NCBI GenBank assembly: GCA_947166385.1
Contig: CAMVEB010000001.1
Span: 248,001 to 312,000, forward strand
DNA from: an uncultured Clostridia bacterium
GTDB lineage: Bacteria > Bacillota > Clostridia > Christensenellales > Aristaeellaceae
Direction of reading: 5' to 3'
DNA length: 64,000 nucleotides
Under the pieces are notes generated by a model. The model did no database searches. It was not told the DNA's origin and saw only the letters and a list, made by a program, of their open reading frames with translations. The position numbers and the translations under genes are program-made. This document shows, in pieces, positions 1 through 7,207 of this stretch (within the stretch, counting starts at the first letter, position 1; each line of letters opens with the position of its first letter).

Positions 1-483
1 GCGGCCGGCAACAAACTGCTCGTCCGGACCGTTGAAAACCACGCAGTTCTCCCCGCCTTCGCGCAGGAACACTTCAATATCATAGGTGGGCATGGAAGAA
101 TTATTTACGCCGATCACCCTCGGGTTTTTCCTCATTTCACGGAAGAGGCCCGGCGTCAGTGTAACACCCGCCAGCTGCGGAATATTATAGATAATAAAAT
201 CCGTATTCGGTGCCGCCGCGGAGATATCGTTCCAGTACTGTGCGATCGCATACTCTGGCAGATGGAAATAGATCGGCGGAATGCTGGCTACGGCATCCAC
301 ACCCGTTTTTTCCGCGTGAGCCGCCAGCTCACAGGATTCATGGGTATTGTTGCATGCCACATGGGCAATCACGGTACATTCGCCCCGGATCTCTTCCATA
401 ACAGCTTCCAGAACGGCCATCCGTTCTTCCTTTTCCTGGTAAATGCATTCACCGGAAGAGCCACCTACATACAGCCATTTTAC
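1..483 (-). pseudogene. nanA: N-acetylneuraminate lyase, 5'-truncated and running off the window
   Basis: Reading the minus strand from 483 to 1 gives a DHDPS/NAL-family aldolase, which cleaves sialic acid to N-acetylmannosamine and pyruvate in the cytoplasm. Visible are the GGSSGE substrate-carboxylate motif directly after the break, IAHVACNNT, the Schiff-base region IPPIYFHLPEYAIAQYW, PNTDFIIYNIPQLAG and VFNGPDEQFVAG near base 1. The roughly 40 residues normally ahead of GGSSGE are missing: homology starts at VKWLYVGG (base 483) and no start codon follows upstream. The 3' end lies outside the window. It abuts a ROK kinase fragment on the opposite strand. Family assignment is secure; whether the truncation is biological or an assembly joint is open. 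Confidence 0.85.
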
Positions 484-913
484 CCTGCGTGCGAACGGCC
501 TGGCCTGTCCTTGTGGAAAACACGGATGCTTTGAGCATTATGCCTCTGCCACCTCGCTGGTTTCCCGTTGCGAATCAGCTTCCGGAAGAAGTGGGCTGAA
601 CGGAAAAATCATTTTCCGCGAGGCAGAAGAAGGCAACAGACTTTTCCTGGATGAACTGTCCTCATGGATCCGGGATGTTGCGGAAGGTCTGACCGGCATG
701 ATCCACATTTTCAATCCGGAGATTGTGCTGATCGGCGGCGGCGTCAGCGTACAGGAAAAGCTGCTGATCGAGCCGTTGAGAAACCTTATCCTGCATCAGG
801 CCATGCCCCGCTTTACGGAAGGATTGCGAATCGAACGCGCCATGCTGGGGAACGACGCCGGAATGATCGGCGCGGTACGGTTCTGGCTGGATCATCAGGA
901 GGGAATGGAATGA
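476..913 (+). pseudogene. ROK-family sugar kinase, C-terminal half (probably N-acetylmannosamine kinase)
   Basis: From codon 476 the plus strand encodes HFTLRANGLACPCGKHGCFE, the ROK zinc-binding signature (CxCGxxGCxE), followed by an intact C-terminal lobe with NPEIVLIGGGVS and a stop at 911-913. ROK kinases are about 300 residues with this motif near residue 165, so about 155 N-terminal residues, including the ATP-binding DxGxT loop, are absent. The ATG at 443 belongs to the antisense side of nanA and is not the gene's own start. nanA and ROK-type nanK are usually co-directional neighbours, so this was probably NanK. The remaining piece cannot be an active kinase. Confidence 0.8.
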
Positions 914-918
914 TTATA

Positions 919-939
919 GATCATATCAGTCATATGATC
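919..939. repeat. Perfect 8-bp inverted repeat after the ROK fragment
   Basis: GATCATAT and ATATGATC are separated by CAGTC, starting six bases after the ROK stop codon. There is no T-tract, so this fits an operator or a weak bidirectional hairpin better than a terminator. Confidence 0.4.
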
Positions 940-980
940 AAAGTACTTTGTTCATTTCCGGATTGAGGCCACTGAAGCTG

Positions 981-1994
981 TCACTGTTCCGCGGTTTCCA
1001 TTTCTTCCGCCTCATCCGGATCCTCGGTGTTTTTTGTTTCATTGTAGAAGTTGACGATGATGGATGTAATCAGGGCAACCACGATGATCCCGTAGAGTCC
1101 AAGAACCACGGAAATAGCTCTTCCCGGAAGGGTGACGGCCGTGAAATCGCCGAATCCGATGGTCGTAACAATCATGAAACAGTACCAGAGCGCGTCCTCA
1201 AAGGAAGAAATGCCGGGTTCAAACTGCGGGAGAACAATGGAGAACGCGACAATCAGCATGAACATTCCGAACACGATCTCCGCCGCGTAGGTTTTTCTCA
1301 CGATTTTACGCAGCACATCCATTTTGATCCGGGAGAAGGCAATCTGGGCAATGTAGTAAAAGACCCGTGGAACAGTCAGGATCAGCAGATAGAGCAGCGC
1401 GGTACTGCCGCCCAGAAGAACCGCGCAGACCACAATGAACAAATGAATCAGGATGAAGAGGACCCGTGGGATCACATTGCGGACTTTGTGAATCCTGATG
1501 ATAGAGAATATATGATCCACGATCAGGGCGGTCACATGGAGAGCAACCACCGGGATGTATGCACTAATTGAATCTGTGATAAGAAAGATCAGGGCACAGG
1601 CGGCAAAAAACAGGGATCCGATCCCGTACCGGAACAGATTCAGCCGCCAGCTGTCCCGGGTGATCAAAGCTCTCAGCAGGAACAGCAGGGCAAATGCGGC
1701 ATACATGATGACTGCCAGAAGCTTCACGGTCCCCGAGTCATCGTCGTATTGTTCCAGCGCTTTAGTCGCTTCGTTCAGTGCTTCCAGGCTGTCAGCGACC
1801 TTCTGCTCATTTCCTTCCGTAATCTCAATCTGCTCGTTGGCGATTTTTTCATTCAAAGCATTTAATTCAGTCATGACTCCTGTCATCAGCATACTGATAC
1901 AAACGGAAAACAGTGTGGACAGGATCACCAGCAGGAGCAATCCCTGCAGAACCGTCATCAGGATCCTGTAGTGTTTTAGTTTCTGAATTCTCAT
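981..1994 (-). CDS. Potassium-channel-like membrane protein (Ion_trans_2 pore)
   Basis: Start at 1994 is chosen because AGGAGG lies 11 bases upstream; the open frame back to 2120 lacks such a site. The 337-residue product begins with a transmembrane helix, then an acidic coiled segment (about residues 40-85) that should be outside, then several hydrophobic helices. Near the C-terminus are a pore helix and the selectivity filter TTIGFGD (about 277-283), followed by a last helix and an acidic tail. The filter is a TxGFGD variant of the K+ channel signature. No RCK/TrkA-N domain is visible, so gating is unknown. A TATAAT box sits at 2073-2078, just past the terminator of the gene upstream. Confidence 0.8.
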   Translation of the reverse strand: MRIQKLKHYRILMTVLQGLLLLVILSTLFSVCISMLMTGVMTELNALNEKIANEQIEITEGNEQKVADSLEALNEATKALEQYDDDSGTVKLLAVIMYAAFALLFLLRALITRDSWRLNLFRYGIGSLFFAACALIFLITDSISAYIPVVALHVTALIVDHIFSIIRIHKVRNVIPRVLFILIHLFIVVCAVLLGGSTALLYLLILTVPRVFYYIAQIAFSRIKMDVLRKIVRKTYAAEIVFGMFMLIVAFSIVLPQFEPGISSFEDALWYCFMIVTTIGFGDFTAVTLPGRAISVVLGLYGIIVVALITSIIVNFYNETKNTEDPDEAEEMETAEQ

Positions 1995-2080
1995 TGTTTC
2001 CTGTTCCTCCTGATCTGATGAAATCACTGCCTCCGCCGGAGCAGTTTCGGACGGGGGTTCTGATATAAAACTATTATAGC

Positions 2081-2108
2081 AGAAAAACCGGCGGAACATG
2101 CCGCCGGT
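2081..2108 (-). terminator. Intrinsic terminator upstream of the channel gene
   Basis: On the minus strand ACCGGCGG, loop CATGTT, then CCGCCGGT runs into TTTTTCT. It ends transcription from the truncated gene tail at 2142-2234, showing that a real gene once ended here. Confidence 0.75.
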
Positions 2109-2141
2109 AAATAATTTCATATTCAGTTCGCAGTCATGGGT

Positions 2142-2234
2142 TTATTTCGCGGTTCCCTCCGTAGGAGCTTCCGTTCCCGTGGCCGGTTCTGCCGTTTGAG
2201 TAGCAGCGGTCTTCGGTGCTTCAGGAGTTTTCAT
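2142..2234 (-). pseudogene. Tail of a Pro/Ala/Thr-rich protein (30 codons left)
   Basis: An open frame ends in a low-complexity segment (PEAPKTAATQ...TEGTAK) with stop at 2142-2144, followed by a good terminator. No ribosome binding site precedes the ATG at 2234, and the frame is closed by a stop near 2285. It reads like the C-terminal linker of a secreted protein whose body has been lost at the tRNA-fragment scar. Function unknown. Confidence 0.4.
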
Positions 2235-2262
2235 ATCATTGGCATAGCTATAAGCTCTCCCG

Positions 2263-2287
2263 AACCCCGCGCCTAGCGTGGGGTTTT
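2263..2287. terminator. Terminator-like hairpin
   Basis: AACCCCGCG and CGTGGGGTT (one G-T pair) around CCTAG, followed by TTTT on the plus strand. It could serve both strands. Confidence 0.55.
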
Positions 2288-2298
2288 ATGAAGACAAG

Positions 2299-2322
2299 AA
2301 AAGAAGCACTTTTCAGTGCTTC
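2299..2322 (-). terminator. Terminator downstream of the tRNA-Arg fragment
   Basis: On the minus strand GAAGCACT, loop GAAA, AGTGCTTC, then TTTTC, six bases after the CCA of the tRNA remnant. This is the expected position of a tRNA gene terminator. Confidence 0.75.
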
Positions 2323-2327
2323 CCTCA

Positions 2328-2377
2328 TGGTAAGCCCGGCGGGATTCGAACCCACGACCTTTTGATTCGTAGACAAA
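2328..2377 (-). tRNA. 3' half of tRNA-Arg (anticodon ACG), truncated; attachment-site-like
   Basis: The minus strand carries an anticodon loop CTACGAA, the 3' anticodon arm TCAAA, variable loop, T-arm GTGGGTTCGAATCCCGC and acceptor strand ending GGGCTTACCA with encoded CCA, followed by a terminator. The 5' half (acceptor strand, D-arm) is absent: upstream of TTTGT the sequence switches to a protein-coding remnant. A fragment from the anticodon loop to the 3' end is the usual core of tyrosine-integrase att sites, so this may mark one end of an integrated element; a plain deletion scar is the alternative. No intact copy was found in the window. The antisense reading GGIRTHDLLIR is the familiar spurious tRNA peptide. 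Confidence 0.75.
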
Positions 2378-2511
2378 ATATCCTGATTGAAAAGTTTTCT
2401 CCTAAAATGGCTGTCTATCAAACGCTGATTTCCACATATGGCCTGAAGAAAAATGAATACAGCGGTGTTTTTTCTCAGGTTGTCAGCATGGATGAACTGT
2501 TCACGGAATAA
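2377..2511 (+). pseudogene. C-terminal remnant, probably of a large AAA-type ATPase
   Basis: Beyond the tRNA boundary the plus strand stays open to a stop at 2509-2511 and reads MAVYQTLISTYGLKKNEYSG...VSMDELF. This resembles the conserved tail of bacterial AAA ATP-binding proteins of the COG1672-like type. That assignment is from memory of the family and moderate. The catalytic part is missing, with the break exactly at the tRNA fragment, so it is non-functional. Confidence 0.45.
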
Positions 2512-2560
2512 TTTTATTTTACCGGAAATGTCATATTTTTTCAATTGTGGTAAAATAAAA
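2512..2560. repeat. Perfect 12-bp inverted repeat, 25-base loop
   Basis: TTTTATTTTACC (2512-2523) and GGTAAAATAAAA (2549-2560) are exact complements, starting directly after the ATPase-remnant stop. The second arm includes a TAAAAT box that may be the -10 of the secreted SH3 protein gene at 2650. It could be a terminator for the lost gene, an operator, or an element end. Confidence 0.55.
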
Positions 2561-2649
2561 CCATTCTCTCCACATTCAGTCTTTGCAGACAGATTCGGAA
2601 TCGGGACTTCGTTAAACCGGAATGATTTCAAATTATTGGAGGAACCATC

Positions 2650-3957
2650 ATGAAGAAAACATTTGCCGCTCTGCTTGCCTTTGTCATCCTTTTTGCCTGC
2701 TCTGTTTCGATCGCCGATCAGGCTCGTTTTTTGAAAGATGACAAGAATAAGACATACCATGCGAAGCACCTGCTGCTCCATCTCGGATCGCAGAACTGTA
2801 AGGTCTCCGGCAATTATATCAAAGTAAGGAAGGCCGCCGGCAGCAATGATGTGCTGGGCCATCTTGAACAATCCGACGCCTTTACCCTGGATGATATGAA
2901 TGGCTCCTGGGCGCATATCACAGTCGTCTTTTCCGCAAAAACAAGCCCTGATTCCTATATCGGGTTAAGCGGATGGATCGACAGCAATTATCTGGAATGC
3001 CCCTGCTCCTATGATGAGTATTATTACGGTCCCGCGCATACTGCGTATTCCACAGGGACCGTCCTTCAGGATCAAACAACCCTGCGGGAAAGCCCTTCAA
3101 AGAGCTCTGTCGCTCTCGCCAGGATGAACAGGGACGATCAGATCAGTATCCTGAGCGAATATACCGGAAAGGACGGAAAACTCTGGTATCGTGTCCGGCA
3201 CCATCAGCAGGTCGGATTTGTCCGCAGTGATTTTCTCCATATCACAGAGACCGGAATCAGCGAAACAGAAACCGCATTCTCCTGGCAGGATTCTGATCCC
3301 CACGGCAGCACAGTCAGCATGGATTCTACCGCTGCCGTTTCCGCGGGCGATTCATGGCAGGATCTTTATCGTGCATTTATCCTGAATAAAGAATATGAAC
3401 GGATCGGTTATCCGGATTATCTGCCTGACGGATATGACATCATCGCGATGACAGACGGATCGGAGCGGCTGGAATATATAGGACACGATGATGATCCGAT
3501 CTGGTTTTCATTATACGATCTGGATGATGATCAGACGCCTGAGCTGCTGATCTTCAACGGCATGGGATATATGGCCGGAAACCTCTGCCATGTCTATACC
3601 TGTCGGAATCATGCCATGAAATATCTTGGTACGCTGGGACGGCGCGAACTGCTTCTGACATACAGCAACGACCGGAGTTTTCCCGGGCTTATCCAGACGG
3701 ATGGCAATATGGGGTATTACACAACAGATTACTGGTATATCAAAGACGGAAAAATTCAGGTCGAAACCATCGAAAGCATTTCCGATCATCCCGATCCGGA
3801 GGAAGCGGAATTTGTTGGAAGCGGTGATGACGCGATCATCACCCGGGAAACTGACAACACCGATCTGTATAACTGGTACCACAGATCCTCTTTTACCTTA
3901 CTGCCACATTGGGAATATTCAGAGCTGGGATCTGTTTGTTGCATCTGTTCACTTTAA
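2650..3957 (+). CDS. Secreted SH3b-domain protein
   Basis: 435 residues with a clear signal peptide (MKK, hydrophobic core, cleavage near SIA-DQ) and GGAGG ahead of the ATG. Two bacterial SH3-like stretches are visible: about residues 50-115 (YIKVRKAAGSNDVLG...GWIDSNYLEC) and 135-200 (TTLRESPSKSSVALARM...GFVRSDFLHI). The second half (about 230-420) has short Asp-rich strands (YDLDDDQTPELLIF) as in FG-GAP/VCBS-like proteins. SH3b modules usually bind peptidoglycan or peptides, so wall attachment is a reasonable inference; no enzymatic domain is recognised. The last 12 residues (ELGSVCCICSL) look unlike the rest and may reflect a frameshift. Confidence 0.75.
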   Translation: MKKTFAALLAFVILFACSVSIADQARFLKDDKNKTYHAKHLLLHLGSQNCKVSGNYIKVRKAAGSNDVLGHLEQSDAFTLDDMNGSWAHITVVFSAKTSPDSYIGLSGWIDSNYLECPCSYDEYYYGPAHTAYSTGTVLQDQTTLRESPSKSSVALARMNRDDQISILSEYTGKDGKLWYRVRHHQQVGFVRSDFLHITETGISETETAFSWQDSDPHGSTVSMDSTAAVSAGDSWQDLYRAFILNKEYERIGYPDYLPDGYDIIAMTDGSERLEYIGHDDDPIWFSLYDLDDDQTPELLIFNGMGYMAGNLCHVYTCRNHAMKYLGTLGRRELLLTYSNDRSFPGLIQTDGNMGYYTTDYWYIKDGKIQVETIESISDHPDPEEAEFVGSGDDAIITRETDNTDLYNWYHRSSFTLLPHWEYSELGSVCCICSL

Positions 3958-4061
3958 TCTGAAGTCGTTAATCCACCCTTTGGATTCAGCGTCGTTCCCC
4001 AGATTGACACCGTCATCTTAGGCGAAAGAGGAATATCCGTTTGCTCGAATGGTACATGCCA

Positions 4062-4127
4062 TTACTTCCAGCTTCTTACCGACCCCTGGTAAATCGCTCT
4101 GTCATAGTTGTTCCGGAGCTGCCACAT
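4062..4127 (-). pseudogene. C-terminal scrap of a Nudix hydrolase paralogue
   Basis: The minus strand reads MWQLRNNYDRAIYQGSVRSWK then stop, matching almost residue for residue the end of the intact Nudix protein at 10009-10557 (LLWQVRDNYDGAIYQGPARSWE). Nucleotide similarity covers about 65 bases and stops sharply at about 4127, where the terminator of the neighbouring gene begins. Only about 20 codons remain. Confidence 0.7.
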
Positions 4128-4131
4128 ACAG

Positions 4132-4167
4132 AAAAAGCTGTGAAGCAGAGTGTTTCTGCTCCACAGC
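4132..4167 (-). terminator. Terminator of the gene at 4209-4739
   Basis: On the minus strand GCTGTG-G-AGCAGA, short loop, TCTGCT-T-CACAGC, then TTTTTC. Strong intrinsic terminator. Confidence 0.85.
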
Positions 4168-4208
4168 CATGACGCCTGTTCAACGGCGCCAACCCTGTTG
4201 ACTTTGGA

Positions 4209-4739
4209 TTATTCCGCTGGCTGGATGGAAGCAACGATGACGGAGAAAACAATCTTGGAGCCTTCTTCGGAAGCAGGTCCCATGACAAAGCTGATGATGT
4301 TGCTGTTGGTATCCACCAGAGAAGCGCACCAGGAATTGATGGACTCGCTCTTGTAGACAACCGCGTTCATGCCGTTGGCAGTCACGATTTCCACATCGCT
4401 GACGCCCTCGGCAGCAGTGGCGTTTTCATAATACTGATCCAGGGTCATGCCTTCAACGTTCACGGCATCAACCGTCAGATAAGCCGTGTTTTCCGCGTCG
4501 GTAAACAGCGCCAGACGGCCGGCGGCCGCATCCGCCTCAGACACTTCAACGGCATTCAGGCCATTCGGAAGCCAGACTTTCAGGCCCAGCTGATCGAGAA
4601 CGACAAAATCACCGGTCAGGCCCTGCTCGGCGAGCGTGGCTTCGACATCGGTCCAGTTGATCGCGCTGGCGTCTTCGGCAACAGCCACCGCGGCGCACAG
4701 CATGCACAGCATCATCACAAGAGCAAACAGTTTCTTCAT
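4209..4739 (-). CDS. Small secreted protein of unknown function
   Basis: 176 residues from the ATG at 4739, placed by AAGGAGG eight bases upstream; the ATG at 4760 overlaps that ribosome binding site and is rejected. A signal peptide (MKKLFALVMMLCMLCAAVAVAE) precedes an acidic domain with alternating strands and helices. No catalytic motif is recognised. It has its own promoter (4773-4800) and terminator, so it is a single-gene unit, probably exported and well expressed. Confidence 0.75.
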   Translation of the reverse strand: MKKLFALVMMLCMLCAAVAVAEDASAINWTDVEATLAEQGLTGDFVVLDQLGLKVWLPNGLNAVEVSEADAAAGRLALFTDAENTAYLTVDAVNVEGMTLDQYYENATAAEGVSDVEIVTANGMNAVVYKSESINSWCASLVDTNSNIISFVMGPASEEGSKIVFSVIVASIQPAE

Positions 4740-4772
4740 TAGGATTCCCTCCTTCTTCATATTACCGGGACA

Positions 4773-4800
4773 ATTCTACACAGATTGTTTGAGAAGTCAA
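4773..4800 (-). promoter_or_regulatory. Sigma-A-type promoter of the small secreted protein
   Basis: Minus strand: TTGACT (4800-4795), 16-base spacer, TAGAAT (4778-4773), about 35 bases upstream of the start codon. Confidence 0.65.
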
Positions 4801-4968
4801 GACAGAATATACAATACGTTAAAAGACTTTCTCAAAGCAAAGACCTTTCCGAATACTGAATTTTCGGATCTTCCTTCCAGACGTGTGACGGCAAGAAACG
4901 CCTCCGGAAGCTCTTCGATCATAAAGAGATATGACGTTTTATCAGGCGAACTAATTTTTTGTTAACCA
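4801..4968. other. Intergenic stretch with no recognisable feature
   Basis: Between the promoter at 4773-4800 and the terminator at 4969-5004. A 40-codon minus-strand frame starting MIEELPEAF has no ribosome binding site and no recognisable family. Confidence 0.5.
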
Positions 4969-5004
4969 TAAAAAGCTGCAGGGGACAAGCGTCCTTCCTG
5001 CAGC
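4969..5004 (-). terminator. Terminator of the M13 peptidase gene
   Basis: Minus strand GCTGCAGG ... CCTGCAGC with an inner GGAC/GTCC extension, followed by TTTTTATG. Confidence 0.8.
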
Positions 5005-5110
5005 CTATATTCATAGCCTGTTCCCGTTTCTGTTATTGCGGGTTCTGCTTATGACGACGCCGACGCAGTAGCGCATCAGCGTTTTTCCTTCTTCCCCTGT
5101 TTTGCTTTGA

Positions 5111-7150
5111 TTACCATACGGCAACCCGGTCCTCCGGGGCAATATACATGCCGTCGCCGGGCTGAATTCCGTAGAAGTCGATAAATTCATCAAACTGCGC
5201 CAACGTCGCATTCACCCGCATATAGTTCATCGGATGAGTGTCTTTGGCTAATCTTGCGATGACTGCAGACGGAAGGATCTGCTGTCTCCAGATTCTGGCA
5301 AACTGCCGGAAGAAAGCGTCATAGTCAAAGTTTTCCTTCCTGGCCGCAAGCGTCAGGAGACATTTCATCCCGCCCATATCGGCGATGGCCTCCTTCTGCA
5401 CCTTCTGACCTGAGAAGTTCGCTCCTTCGAAAGGAATGAATCCGTCGTACCAGGAAGCCAGCTTTGCGGCACGTGCCTGGAAGGCCGCGTAGTCTTCTTC
5501 TGTCCACCAGTTAGCAACTGCGCCGTTCTTATCGTACTGCGCGCCGTTGGTGTCGAAAGCATGGCTGATTTCATGCCCGATAACTGATCCGATAGCGCCC
5601 AGCAATTCCGCTTCGCTCATGTCTTCACGATAAAAATCCCCTTGCAGAATGCCGGCCAGAATGTTGATGGAATTCTCCGTAAGATTGTAATAAGCGTTTA
5701 CCTGCGCTGTTTTCAGAACCATCTGGTCCCACTGGTTTTTATTGACCGGTTGGTCGATCTTTGCGGCCTGTATTTTTTTCACGAAGTTATCAACAGTATT
5801 TTTCGCTTCCAGCAGGCTTCCGTTTTCCTCCCGGCCGGAGAAATCCAGGCCGGACCAGTCTCCGAGTTCATCAGGATACACCGCGTTTATCCGCATATAA
5901 TCCAGTTTTTCAATCGCCTTTTCCCGGGTGGCCTCGCTCAGCCAGTCAACATTGCCCAGCATCTCGCGATATGTCTCTTTCACTTCATCGATGATTTTCA
6001 GGATATCCTCTTTCTGCTTTTCGCTGCAGTAAGTCTGAATATACAGATTGTCCATCGGAACGCTCAGCAGTCCGTTAACGGCCTCCAGAGCGATATCGTC
6101 ATCGCTTGACTCCCCGGTAATCCCCATGATCCTGTTTCCGATTGCTTTCGTTTCCCGCATGGTTTCCCGATCCAGTTTATCCGAGACATTTTTCGCTGCT
6201 TTCATGATCATCCAGTCACGGATCAAAGGCACATTTTCATCGGCAAATAATGTCTGAAGCGACGCGATATAATTCGGCTCCGTCACCAGAAAGCGCTTGC
6301 CTCCGGCCATTCCGCAGGCTTCAATCATATCCATGATCGGAAAACTGCCGGCCAGCGAAACCAGTTCCTCTTCCGTATAATAGTTCAGGATGCTCTGAAT
6401 ATAGTCTGCCTGGTATTTTGCGGCTGCAGGCTTGATGTGCCCGGCCATTTTTGATTCAAAGGCCATACCGTTCCCGATGATCGTATCGGCCTCCGCTTCA
6501 CCGAAACCAAGCCGTTGCAGCATATACAGGGTGATCTGCTGGTTGCTCTCAAACCGCTGCTCGCCGGCCTGCGTGCGCTCGGTATATTCCGCGGAATCAT
6601 CAAGGATCAGGGAAGGAGGGGCGATTTGAGTAATATAGATATCCGGATTCACCAGATCGGCGCCAACCGCTGCCTTCATCGGGAAAAAGCGCAGCAGGGC
6701 ATCTTTGTTTTCCATATACGCAAACACGGAATCCATACTGTCGATGGCTTTCAAAGCTTCTATGGTGGGTTTGACCGGATCGGTTCCCTGGGCGTTTCTG
6801 TAATCCCAGTCGGATATCAGTTTGTATAGCTTACGCACCAGCTCGGCATCATGTCCGGGCAGGTCCGTATTCTTCATCAGGGCAATCTGACGATCCTTCA
6901 GCACGCGACTGGACTCCGCGCCGGCTCCGGCGATGGCTTCTCCGTCCGGAATCTTCGCCTGCAGAATCCAATCCTTATTCACATAAATACCATAGTCATT
7001 CTTCAGCTCCGCGGGAGTATCCGATGTAACGTTTCCCTGGATATCAGCGCTGAGCCACCGCCCATCCAGGATCTGGCCGCCGTCAGCCAGGGCTGAGGCA
7101 ATTCCCGCAATCATGCAAAGGCAAAGGAATGCTGCAGTCAGTTTTCTCAT
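5111..7150 (-). CDS. pepO: Secreted M13-family zinc metallopeptidase (neprilysin/PepO type)
   Basis: 679 residues with an N-terminal signal peptide (cleavage near SALA-DGG). The substrate-strand motif NAYYN lies at about 485-489, the zinc-binding helix GHEISHAFD at 525-533 (HExxH), and EAIADMGG at about 587-594 gives the third zinc ligand and the catalytic ExxxD. The C-terminus ends in VAVW, the conserved M13 terminal tryptophan. Length matches the family (650-700). M13 enzymes trim small peptides outside the membrane. The gene follows the ABC permease by 57 bases on the same strand, so it is probably co-transcribed with the exporter; degradation of exported or environmental peptides is an inference. 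Confidence 0.92.
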   Translation of the reverse strand: MRKLTAAFLCLCMIAGIASALADGGQILDGRWLSADIQGNVTSDTPAELKNDYGIYVNKDWILQAKIPDGEAIAGAGAESSRVLKDRQIALMKNTDLPGHDAELVRKLYKLISDWDYRNAQGTDPVKPTIEALKAIDSMDSVFAYMENKDALLRFFPMKAAVGADLVNPDIYITQIAPPSLILDDSAEYTERTQAGEQRFESNQQITLYMLQRLGFGEAEADTIIGNGMAFESKMAGHIKPAAAKYQADYIQSILNYYTEEELVSLAGSFPIMDMIEACGMAGGKRFLVTEPNYIASLQTLFADENVPLIRDWMIMKAAKNVSDKLDRETMRETKAIGNRIMGITGESSDDDIALEAVNGLLSVPMDNLYIQTYCSEKQKEDILKIIDEVKETYREMLGNVDWLSEATREKAIEKLDYMRINAVYPDELGDWSGLDFSGREENGSLLEAKNTVDNFVKKIQAAKIDQPVNKNQWDQMVLKTAQVNAYYNLTENSINILAGILQGDFYREDMSEAELLGAIGSVIGHEISHAFDTNGAQYDKNGAVANWWTEEDYAAFQARAAKLASWYDGFIPFEGANFSGQKVQKEAIADMGGMKCLLTLAARKENFDYDAFFRQFARIWRQQILPSAVIARLAKDTHPMNYMRVNATLAQFDEFIDFYGIQPGDGMYIAPEDRVAVW

Positions 7151-7207
7151 GATGATATCCCCCTCTCATGATGCTGTTTTCTCTTAAAGCAATGTTGTGA
7201 TTGTGTC

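Noticed and set aside
2278..2376. Plus-strand peptide GGIRTHDLLIR as a gene start
   Set aside because: This is the well-known spurious translation antisense to a tRNA T-arm and anticodon arm. Only the part after 2377 is treated as a protein remnant.
4870..4900. Short resemblance (about ten bases, CAGACGTGTG) to sequencing-adapter sequence
   Set aside because: Too short and not followed by the rest of the adapter; chance similarity.
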